NCBI RefSeq assembly: GCF_048544455.1
Contig: NC_133526.1
Coordinates: 10,742,001 to 10,806,000, forward strand
Source of the DNA: Silene latifolia
Taxonomy: Eukaryota; Streptophyta; Magnoliopsida; Caryophyllales; Caryophyllaceae
Direction of reading: 5' to 3'
DNA: 64,000 bases
The notes below the pieces were generated by a model, which saw only the letters and a program-made list of their open reading frames with translations, was not told the origin of the DNA and made no database searches. Shown one piece after another: positions 36,721 through 46,028 of this stretch (the first letter of the stretch is position 1; each line of letters opens with the position of its first letter). Made by a program: the position numbers and the translations under genes.

Positions 36721-37580
36721 AGAAACACGCCGCTCACACCGTCATACCGACAAGAGCGGCGGTCTCCATCAAGAAATTAGCGCCGTCGCAGTCACCCCAA
36801 GTAGTAGACGCCACGGCGGTCACCCCAAGAGGTAGACGCCGTCGCAGCCACTCCAAGTGGTAGACGCCACGTAACACGCTATCGAGAAATGTACGCCGCT
36901 CACACCGTCATACCGACAAGAGCGGCAATCTCCATCAAGAAATTAGCGCCGTCGCAGTCACCCCAAGTAGTAGACGCCACGGCAGCCACCCCAAGAGGTA
37001 GACGCCGTCATGCAGCTCACTCCAAGTGGTAGACGCCACGTAACACGCTATCGAGAAATGTACGCGCTCACACTTTGTCATACCGACAAGAGCGGCAGTC
37101 GTTGCGAAGAAATACAGCGCTGTCGCAGTCACCCCAAGTAGTAGACGCCACGGCATCACCCCAAGAGGTAGACTCCGTCGCAGATCCTCCAAGTGGTAGA
37201 CGCCACGTAACACGCTATCAAGAAATGTACGCGCCACACCTTTGTCATCATACCGACAAGAGCGGCATCGTTGCGAAGAAATACAGCGCCGTCGCAGCAC
37301 ACCCCAAGTAGTAGACGCCACGACGTCACCCCAAGAGGTAGACTCCGTCGCAGTCACCCAAGTGGTAGACGCCACGTAACACGCTATCAAGAAACAGACG
37401 CTCACACACCATCATACCGACAAGAGCGGCGATCGTTATGAAGAACTACATGTGCCGTCGCAGCCACCCCAAGTAGTAGACGCCACGGCGATCACCCCAA
37501 GAGGTAGACGCCGTCGCAGATCCTCCAAGTGGTAGACGCCACGTAACACGCTATTAAGAACCAACGCCGGCTTCCCCGGT
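36721..37580. repeat. Tandem repeat of about 167 bases in element B
   Basis: About five units; the marker TCATACCGACAAGAGCGGC recurs near 36742, 36908, 37078, 37249 and 37408 (spacing about 160-172). Submodules AAGTAGTAGACGCCACG and AAGAGGTAGACGCCG alternate. It is the reverse complement of the block in element A and sits between protease and antisense frame. Confidence 0.85.
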
Positions 37581-37949
37581 CAATCCAACAAGAGCCATCG
37601 CACATTACACTCGCAAAAACATTCAAAGTGTCTTGGAAGCGTTGAAACACGGTTGAGATACGCACTCAAAAAACGGCCCGCCAAGCCGAGGCGAAAACAA
37701 GAAGGGCGCTCAATTAAGAATACAGGAAGACAACTCTGATAGAGATGAGATAAAGACCACGGCCAGGCCGCAGGCGAAAGAAACGAATTGTTATTAGAAG
37801 ATAAGTTACAAGATTTACAAGTGAGAAGAATACAGACGACGGCCGTCCCCGCGGGGATAATCCGAGACACAACCTACTAAAAGTTGTACAAAAAGCAAAA
37901 GCTACAGTTATACCAAGAGATAGCGGGAAGGAAGAGAAGAGCTGAGTAA

Positions 37950-39300
37950 TTGGCCCACGAACAAATTGAAATCGATCACCAAACTTGTTCTCATCAAGCG
38001 AGACATGTTAGTGAGGAGTCAAACAGATCTGTCAGAACTTGCTCTCTTAGGCCTGCTGCTGCCTGCCATCAGTATCGGCGGCCGCATCTTCCCCAGTAGG
38101 CAACCCAGCAGCTTCTCTAGCAGCCTCAGCCTTGGCCTCGGCATCCTCAGCTGCCCTCATCCTTTCGGCCTCTTCCTTAGCCACTCTAGCCCTCTCAGCA
38201 AGAGCCGCTTTCTCCGCGGCCGCCTCCCCCTCCATCTTCGCCTTCGCCGCCTCTTTGGCCGCCTCCACCGCGGCTTTCTCCTTAGCCTCGACTCTGTCAT
38301 CAAGCAGCACGTCGAACCTGTCCCACGGGAAGGAGCCATCAAGAGGAAAAGCTCCCCGATAACTTCCCGGCAAGATCTTCGGCCAAGTCCCGAACTCGGC
38401 GCACGATTTGGGGAGCATGACGGTTTGGAGCATATCGACGTCCGCCTCCTTTTGCTTGATGATGGCCTCTTTGCCACGAATCGGCTCGGCTGGGCCTTAA
38501 ACATGCCCCCGTATTGATCCTTCTGCTGAGACGAGAGGTCGGCGCGCTTCGAGCAAGGCTACATTCCTCCAAAGCGGCTTCGCGGCTTCGGTCGCCGCAG
38601 CCTCGGCCTTAGCTCTCTCGGAAGGACCTCCTTTCGGCGTCCTCCCGAGCTTTCGCTCGGCCAAGAGCGCCTTCTCAAGATCTCCCCGAGCTTCGCTCAT
38701 TATGGAGACTCGGCCGCCGACGCACCACCGCTTAGTGGCATTACACTCGAAACGGCTCGAGCAATGACCCTCTCCCCGCTCCTTGAGGCGAGCCCCGTAG
38801 CCACGTTCCACCTCGCCAGCTCCCCTAATCGCTTTGTGCCTTCCTCTATAAGGGGGAGACGGAAGCCTTCCAGGGGAGGAACGGCGGTGGTATTGGCCAC
38901 CAGCTGCCGGGCCGGGAGAAGGAAACCTTCGGGATGAAGAATTGACGGTGGCGCCCGATCGCGAGCTGCGCGCAGAGAAAGCCCACCGCCCGCCGCCCAA
39001 CGTGAGCGATGGCCGATCGCGGCCGATCTGCAAAAATTCAATTAAAGCATCGGTATCAACCGACTTATCGGAACACCTAATGGCACGGCTAAGTTTAAGC
39101 CACGGGATAGACGGATACCATGTCGGCCTTCTTGGCGGAGAAGGCACTTCCTTGCCGGCGAGAGAAGCCGTCCTTTTCCTCCTACGATATAGGGGAGATC
39201 CCTGCGCATCGAGTCCCCCTCATCGGGAATATCAACAATCTCCACCTTCTTAGGGAGAGGAGGACGGAGTTATAACCGGTTTCGACGCCGTTTTCCGCGT
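37950..39300 (-). pseudogene. Element B antisense reading frame, coiled-coil part (fossil)
   Basis: The minus-strand frame matches the coiled-coil C-terminal part of the element A antisense frame (GSFPWDRFDVLLDDRVEAKE, then Ala/Glu/Lys heptads). The N-terminal domain seen in A is largely missing. It is broken. A TATA box on the minus strand lies upstream at 39431-39439. Confidence 0.65.
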
Positions 39301-39430
39301 CCGACGCACTACGCCGCTAATCACCCGGGCCTGCGCCTCCTCCTTGCTCAAGCCCTTCAGTTGAGCAAGATGAAATTTTGAAGAAAATTTGAGAAAATGA
39401 AATTAGTGACCAAAATCACGAAAAAAGCGC

Positions 39431-39439
39431 CTATTTATA
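39431..39439 (-). promoter_or_regulatory. TATA box for the antisense frame of element B
   Basis: The minus strand reads TATAAATAG, same motif and context (CCCTATAAATAGG) as at 15982-15990 in element A, pointing into the antisense frame. Confidence 0.5.
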
Positions 39440-39934
39440 GGGAAAAAGCCCATAATAAAGGGCCAATCGAGCACGACCCATGAAGCAACAACCAATCAAC
39501 GAGCAAACACGTGTCGAGCATGCAACCACGGAATGTCAATCGTCGCAACGCTTAAACGTCAATCAATGCAACAGTGACCAAGCGTCTTCAACACGCCCGT
39601 TCACATCCCTTCAACTATTCATTTTCCTCAACAAATTCCTAGGTATCCGGTCTCCGCCGCCACCCGATCAACCAAGCTAGGAAGCACCGGCGGGGGCAAT
39701 CAAAATCAACCGACTCTCGGCCTTGGTCACGGCCCGCGTCATATTCTTTTCCACATCGAGTGCCCTTTACGCATCCATGTGGAGGGGGGATATGGTATAC
39801 GGCACGGCCTAGCAAGAGCCACGCCGATGCACAAGAAGAAGCCGACGCAGAAAATTTCTAAAAATTACTTGTGCGAGATACATGCTCAACGTACATCGGA
39901 GCCATACCACGGCATGACTACGGCTGGGGCAAAT

Positions 39935-40537
39935 TGATGGGGCATATTCTGCACCGCTGACCAAGTCAACACACCGAGCAAGGTCAAAGATATCCACAAC
40001 AAGTCAACGACTTAGATAGCCTAGCCGATGCATCCCATCGGCTCCACACTGGTCCCGGCGTGACAACCTGCCAGCCGGGACACACAACCGCGTACTCATA
40101 TCCAAGACCCCTCGGCGGCGAGTCAACATTGTCCGCCGGCCTGCCATAGGTCCCTCGGCCGAGGGGTAGATCGATCTTTCCACCGCTAGCCACTTGGCCA
40201 CTTGGCCACTACGTGACAAAAGGTGAAAGTCTATAAATACTCCTCAACCTTCATTGAGGAGAGGATCTCACAATTATAACCTAAATACACTATTCATCCG
40301 TAATATCTCCTTATCTCTCTACAATACGCATCTAGCCAAGTAACACGCCTTAATCCTTTAAGTCTACCGACTTGAGCGTCGGAGTGAGTACGCTGCACAC
40401 GCCCAAGCCCTCGCCTTCGTTCATTGTTGCAGGAGAGGCCGAGTGGGACGATAGGAGCAAGAAGGATTCAGCTCAAGACATTATTCTACAAGCCACGGGT
40501 GGTAACTAATCACTGCTCTGGAATTATACCCGGAACA
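39935..40537 (+). repeat. 3' LTR of element B
   Basis: 603 bases pairing with 33566-34174 and preceded by the purine tract GGCTGGGGCAAAT (39922-39934). Discrepancies with the 5' copy fall almost entirely at CAG/CTG. Confidence 0.92.
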
Positions 40538-40708
40538 GGTAGAAAAGTCCACATACTATATAAATGGACTCTCTAAACAAACATCCTGTAAACTCGTCGT
40601 TTGTCTTATCATCATGTATCTCATATCTGCAAAGTCATAAAAACTTCATAAGAGACATGTAAATGAATAATTATTTATTTAACAATAGAATGCCAAAATA
40701 TCAAAAGT

Positions 40709-41300
40709 CAAAGCATTTTTATTGATAAACGTATATTCATCGACCTAAATTAACAAATAATAATGCATAGCTTATTCAAAACAAAAAAATATAAATACAT
40801 CTAAATTGCTATAAAATAGATAGATCAATAATCAAGAAAAATATTAGCAACATCTATGGGAGTTAGTGGAAAAAATTAGGAAAAATTCATACTTTATAAT
40901 AAAGACATATGGATGTCTCTTCCTATTCCCTTAATAGTGAAAAATAAAATGAGTAAATTAAAGTGTCTTAATGGGGTTAATTATATCAAATTATTAATGA
41001 TATTATTTATATGGTTCATGACTCTAAGCTTTTCACTATGTTGATATTCCATTAGTCTTAATGTTGGAATTGATGATGATATACACAATTAATTTAAAAA
41101 TAATGATATACTTTAATTTTCTTTAACTTATATGTTACAAAATATATAATGATACTTTTGTAAAGAATTTTAGTAAATTTAATATTTATGTGAAAGGGTT
41201 AGTGTATTAGTTCTACATGGTTGTGAAGTGACATCATACATAGCTAAAAAAAATGAAAAATCTCATAAATTAAGTACCCAATATGCTTTCTATTTTTTTT
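40709..41300. other. AT-rich non-coding region
   Basis: No gene, RNA or repeat recognised. Confidence 0.3.
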
Positions 41301-41308
41301 TTTTTTTG

Positions 41309-41941
41309 AAAGAAGTCTTTTAATATTATTGTATAAAGGATAAAAGAATCAAGGGATCAAAGTGTACGTGTAATGGCGAGATAATCAATACTACAAATTA
41401 AGATATTATGAAAATGCCACATGAAATAATATTTAATGGTTATGAAAATAGAAAATCTCATTAATTAAACACTCAACATGTCGTCCAATTTTTTATTTTG
41501 AAGGAATTTTTTAATATTATTGTATATGAAAATGTCAGATGCAATAAAATTAAATGTTTTTAAGTAGTCTTTTAACTATATTGTATAGGTTTAATCATGA
41601 TTTTATGATTTCAAAAAAAATATTAATAAACCTTATAGGTTTTAACAAAATAACTCTAAAATAACCTTAATATTAACCAATATAAATTAATAGAATTTAA
41701 CTATGATAATCCTATATGACAAAAAATTTAATGTGTTAAGTTGCTTTTTAACTATATAGTATAGATAGATAAATAAATTTAGTACGGAGTAGTAGACTAA
41801 AATGTGTAGGAATTAATGTGTGAGTTGTGATGTGTATTTTAATTTAATGCTAAAGCCATGTGGATTTTAATTTAATACTAATGCCATGTGTAATTTAATT
41901 TAATGCTTTTATCTAACCTTTTAATTAAATTGTATAGATTT
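41309..41941 (-). repeat. Serial Helitron-type 5' ends
   Basis: Five copies of a motif like TTTTAACTATATTGTATAG end near 41333, 41527, 41590, 41767 and 41940. Read on the minus strand the best ones begin TCTATAC.ATAT.GTTAAAA or TCTATACAATTTAATTAAAA, typical Helitron starts. No hairpin ends separate them, so this is a run of truncated or alternative 5' ends. Confidence 0.45.
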
Positions 41942-42023
41942 TATTACTACTTGATCATAATCTTGTTTATGTGTGCGTTTGTAGATCTAATTTTTCGTAT
42001 CATTATGGACATTATCATTAATC

Positions 42024-42132
42024 ATGGTTTTGACTTTTGATGATGCTTTAGTAAATGTGGAGCAGGCCCTGACTTTTTCCCTCGTTATTTTTTTGGGTGT
42101 GATACCGATAATTGGAGCAACCTTTTTCATTA
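42024..42132 (+). other. Possible orphan exon or coding fragment
   Basis: An open stretch (VEQALTFSLVIFLGVIPIIG) contains one hydrophobic, membrane-like segment and stops at the Helitron end at 42133. A TTTGTAG splice-acceptor-like sequence lies upstream at 41980-41986. I do not recognise the protein; it could be chance. Confidence 0.2.
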
Positions 42133-42170
42133 CTAGCTGTTGTATCACGCGCGGTGCGCGCGATACCCCA
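42133..42170 (-). mobile_element. Helitron 3' terminus (element 6)
   Basis: The minus strand ends with the stem GTATCGCGCGC/GCGCGTGATAC, AACAG, CTAG, then T. The GC-rich stem differs from the CCCGTGC family elsewhere in the window. No 5' end is placed. Confidence 0.55.
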
Positions 42171-42342
42171 AGATATTATTATTTACAGGGTTTTGCCTTA
42201 TTGGCTTATTCTTGTGACAAATTCGAATTTAGCAACTATTTAAGTAATAAAGTAATGAGCAACACCGTAAATAGGTTGAAACTCCTACAACGCCACATCG
42301 TATTAGGGGAGAAAAACCTTAAAGATGATGTATAAGCATGTA

Positions 42343-42680
42343 CTCCCTCCTATCCACCCTTTTTTTTTCCCCTTTGAAGTGGGTACGGAGATTAAGGGTG
42401 GGGAGTATAATATTGATAAATATATGAGTGGGGTTTGGTAATTGGAGAGAGGTATGAATAATTATGATTAAATATTAATAAAGGAGATGGGTGGGGTTTG
42501 GTTATTGGAGAGAGGTAGGAATAATTAGAATTAAATATTAATAAAGTATATAGTGGGGTTTGATGAGTGGAAAGAGGTAAGAGTATAATATTAATAAAAA
42601 CTTTCTCAAAAAGGAAAGGGGAAGAAAACCTGAATAATACGTTTTAGGAAATAGGGAAGAAAAGAGTGAATAGGAGGGAG
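42343..42680. mobile_element. Stowaway MITE
   Basis: 338 bases between TA dinucleotides (42341-42342, 42681-42682). The ends CTCCCTCCTATCCACCC and, inverted, CTCCCTCCTATTCACTC. The interior has direct repeats around GGGGTTTG.T.ATTGGAGAGAGGTA. Confidence 0.8.
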
Positions 42681-42682
42681 TA

Positions 42683-43916
42683 TTAAACAAACAATTTTTA
42701 AGTGAGTCCGACCCACTCATTTACAACTTATCTTATTCGCAGTTAAAGTGTCCGCATATACAAAAATTGAATGCTCAAGCTCAAATATCCAAACAAGTTG
42801 GGTAATCTTACAAATGCACTTTTGTTTCTCACTTTACACGGTGAATGTTTGAACAAAGATGGCGAAACAAAAGATAGGAAATTGGTTATCCTTACAAGGA
42901 AGAGAACACCTACCATAAAACGCAAGCGACTCGGCTAACTCTCATTCGCAATTTGTCCCCAATCCTCTACAGTTTTATTTGAGTTATAATTACCTTATTA
43001 TTTAAGGAAAGTCAAATGCAATGGAGGTGAATCTTTTTAATATGCAAGCAATACCTCAATATATTATTATTTGCGAGTTCTTTGCTTGGCAATTTATTTT
43101 AATTTGTTCAAGTTTATTAACAAGAGTTCACCGACGAATTAATGAAATACATGCATTTTCCACCTAGTTGGATTAAAATATGGCAATAGTGTACCATTAG
43201 AAATTCAATACGAGTATTTAATAGAATAAGAAGTGAGGTCAAATTAGCTGTCCTACTACCGGTTAGTTACGTAATTAAGTGTTATAAATTAGATGATTTG
43301 TATACAGATTATTGAGAATAAAAAGTTGAAAAGTTGAAGGTTTGATCAAAATTTCAAATTTGAGACGGTACTTCAGATTAAGAATATTGAGAACAAAAGT
43401 TTAAAAATTCGGCCATGCTTAGATCACATACATGATTTGAATGGTATCACAGAAAGAAAGATAGTTATTTGCAAAATAGGATAAATGTTGTTTAGCTCGT
43501 CACAAAACACAACTCCTCACCGTTGGTGGCATCTCGATCATTGCTTGGTAACATAAGATCATTGTGTGCAACAACAATCAAAGAGGTACAAACAATATCA
43601 AGCAGATTTAACTTCAAAAAGACACTTGACATTTTTACTAATCGGAAAATGGAGTGGGGAAATGGCTGAGGCTCTTCGGCGAGATGAACAATAAGGATCA
43701 AGCTTATGAGAATGTGGGCGTAAAGCTTCAAGTAAGTTTGATCTTTGAGTTGGTAAGCACGGAGTTATTTGGGTTCGGAAAAGTGAGCACCTCCACACAA
43801 ATTCTTGTTTATTAAGACCGTCTTAAGTTATGATGGATACTTACAACCATTTTGAATAAAACCAAATAAAAGGAGTGATGTGAGATATCTTGAAAAACCC
43901 TCAATTTTTATTCTTA
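42683..43916. other. Non-coding region
   Basis: No supported gene. Short open frames around 43490-43800 lack recognisable domains. Confidence 0.3.
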
Positions 43917-43945
43917 CTAGTTTTATATTGTCGTACGACGACTTG
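43917..43945 (-). mobile_element. Possible Helitron 3' terminus
   Basis: The minus strand has GTCGTCGTACGAC (short stem), AATATAAAA, CTAG, then T. The stem is weaker than in the other ends. Confidence 0.3.
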
Positions 43946-44198
43946 TAACGTACAACAACTCAACTACTCAGAAATGGTACGCCTTATTAATTGGGTAGTC
44001 ATCAATTCAAAGGAAAAATGTACTATACCAAAAAATTTGTAGTTAATGTGAGTCATGTGACAATACTATCCTTGTACTTGTATTTTATTTTCAGAATTTT
44101 GATGCCGTCGAAAATACAAAGCCATTTTGGTTTGGCACAGTAAATTACACCCTTGGATTTATGAGTACCTATTAATAATGTAGAGTAATAAAGTCAAA

Positions 44199-44221
44199 CT
44201 AGGTTTGTGACCCGTGAAATT
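44199..44221 (-). mobile_element. Helitron 3' end cut by element C
   Basis: CTAGGTTTGTGACCCGTGAA is the start of the CCCGTG-type Helitron terminus in reverse; the other half of the stem is missing because the LTR of element C begins at 44222. Confidence 0.4.
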
Positions 44222-44437
44222 TGTTAGGGATAAAACTATCATTTAAATATCCTGACGTGGCATCGTATTATCAGCAGAAAGGAGTGGCAAAAGCATGGCC
44301 ACGTGGAGCACATCAGTTGGTAGAAGAGGGAAGAGAGGAATTGCTGAGGTGGCGCACTATGGACCGCAGGATCAAATAAACAACAAACACAACATGGGCC
44401 AAAAGGAAGAAACCCACGTGCAAGAAAGGATAAGAAT

Positions 44438-45474
44438 TTTTTTTTTTTGAGTTAAAGACGTGGGTAGGGCATTATATTAAATCAAGATCCGCAAGAGCCA
44501 TAATAGCTTGCGGAAAATCAGAACCAAGTACAATTTCATCACCCTCTGTCTCGCACATCCTAGCAATAAAATGTGCCACTGTATTACCCCCACGCTTAAC
44601 ATGAGATACATTACTAGACGAAAAAAGATTAAGTGAAATACGAAGGTCCTCTACACAAAGACCGAAAGGAGTTCTCGCAATCTCAGGATTCTTTACCGCC
44701 TTTACCAAGTTTAAGGCATCGCTTTCCAAGGTGATATTTGCCATTCCTCTCGCCAGTGCTACTTCTAAACCAAAGATGGCCGCTCTTGCTTCTGCAACCT
44801 CCACCTCCCACTCTGCCAACACACGCTTGCTGCCCACCCAAATAATTGTACCAGCCATATCGCGTGCCACTGCTCCCAAGCCCACTTCGCCATTCCCCAT
44901 AAGGTGTGCATCTGTGTTAATTTTAAAAGTCCCAGCTCGCGGAGGAGTCCAAGAATTCCCGCCCACATCAGACACCAACCTTGATTTGTAAAGTTCACTG
45001 TTCGCATACGCACGATAGTCCGCAACCATCTTAGTGAAACCTGTGAACACAAAATCCGGCAAAGGAGGGGATTCTTCAAACAAACTCTGATTTCTTACAG
45101 TCCATATTGCCCATGCTATAGTCAAAAACCGCCCTCTCTCATCCTCCTCAAGGTGCTTTAAAACCCATCCGACACGATCAGGCCAAGTTTCCCCTACAGC
45201 CTCATTAATCAGTTCGCCAAAACCACTCTCTTCCCACCACTTCCTAGCCCATTCGCAATAAAAAATAGCATGGTCAATATCCTCCTCCTCTTCCGCGCAA
45301 AAGCTACATCTTGGACTCGGGCAACAATGTTTAGAGTATAAGCTCTTCTTCACTGCTAAAATATTTACACACATACGCCAAGTGAAGTGGATGAGTTTTG
45401 GAGGTACCTTTAGCTTCCAGATTAAACGCCACAAAGCCGATCGCTCATCCTCCGCTTCATTGTTTGAATCTGGC
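44438..45474 (-). mobile_element. LINE (L1-type), 5'-truncated, inserted in the 5' LTR of element C
   Basis: About 1,037 bases on the minus strand with an A-tract at its 3' end (T-tract from 44438) and an 11-base duplication AGGATAAGAAT at 44427-44437 and 45475-45485. The perfect duplication and open coding region point to a recent insertion. Confidence 0.88.
44472..45434 (-). CDS. LINE ORF2 C-terminal part: zf-RVT and RNase H
   Basis: 320 residues stay open to the stop. Residues about 1-70 form the zinc-binding region that follows LINE reverse transcriptases (WRLIWKLKVPPKLIHFTWR, then CSFC...H...C at 43-60). Residues about 165-310 are an RNase H of the plant non-LTR type with acidic residues D175 (NTDA), E215 (AEARAA) and D239 (ESDA) and the VSHVKRGGNTVAHFIA end. 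Endonuclease and reverse transcriptase are missing because the copy is 5'-truncated, so the protein could not mobilise anything. The open frame runs upstream to the truncation point, so the start shown is only where the clear domain begins. Confidence 0.82.
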   Translation of the reverse strand: MWRLIWKLKVPPKLIHFTWRMCVNILAVKKSLYSKHCCPSPRCSFCAEEEEDIDHAIFYCEWARKWWEESGFGELINEAVGETWPDRVGWVLKHLEEDERGRFLTIAWAIWTVRNQSLFEESPPLPDFVFTGFTKMVADYRAYANSELYKSRLVSDVGGNSWTPPRAGTFKINTDAHLMGNGEVGLGAVARDMAGTIIWVGSKRVLAEWEVEVAEARAAIFGLEVALARGMANITLESDALNLVKAVKNPEIARTPFGLCVEDLRISLNLFSSSNVSHVKRGGNTVAHFIARMCETEGDEIVLGSDFPQAIMALADLDLI

Positions 45475-46028
45475 AGGATAAGAATTTAGTCACCAAACAA
45501 ACTCCTATTTTGTAGAGAAGTTGACCTGGTATTCCGCAACAGACGCAGAGGCAGCTTCCAAACCTTAAGCTTTGACTCCAACAGCTATAAAAGGACAAGG
45601 AGAATAGTACTGAAGGCATTCACGAGATCATCAAGCAACACTATACTCTAAAAAATCCATCAGCAATTGACGATAATTATCTAGCAACGTAAAAATTGTA
45701 TTTCCTTACTTGGGCGTTTTTACATCGATTATAGTGCAAAGTTGGCGGGATTCCGACTCCCCCCGCGGTTGTTCCCACACCGGGTTTTCCGCGTCACCAA
45801 AAATCTCTCGTGTCATTCCTTTGTTTATATTTTCCTTCTTTACTTCATCGCATATCCACTCTTTAAATTAGTTATAATCCAATATTAACCGGCCGTAGAT
45901 CAATCACTATCACTCACCAATTAAATAAATAACTCGGTAAATTTTTACCAAAGCAGTTTGGCGCCCACCGTGGGGCATAGTGATCACTTTCTATAGCCAA
46001 GCCTCGCGAAACCGAACCAGCCATTACA

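Larger units (their letters stand above)
33566..40537 (+). mobile_element. LTR-retrotransposon B, second copy of the element A family
   Basis: A 6,972-base element on the plus strand, flanked by a perfect GGTAG duplication. Its plan matches element A: LTR, primer-binding site, gag, protease, about 167-base tandem repeat, antisense coiled-coil frame, polypurine tract, LTR, with no RT, RNase H or integrase. It is a fossil with about ten or more apparent breaks, more worn than A. LTR similarity still suggests a young insertion. Confidence 0.88.
33153..40708. repeat. Three-unit tandem repeat (about 195 bases) split by element B
   Basis: Units lie at about 33153-33349 (diverged), 33350-33540, and 33541-33565 continuing at 40538-40708. 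Shared markers are GGGTAGAAA, TTGTCTTATCATCATGTATC and CATAAGAGACATGTAAATG. Element B landed inside the third unit, which reads straight through after the GGTAG duplication. Confidence 0.85.
44222..45955 (+). repeat. 5' LTR of element C (opened by a LINE)
   Basis: It begins TGTTAGGGATAAA and ends CCAAAGCA. Removing the LINE and one copy of its duplication leaves 686 bases, exactly the length of the 3' LTR. A primer-binding site (TTTGGCGCCCACCGTGGGG) follows at 45957-45975. Confidence 0.88.

Noticed and set aside
19200-37580. Tandem repeat blocks considered as CRISPR-like arrays
   Set aside because: Units are contiguous with no unique spacers, and this is a plant nuclear sequence.
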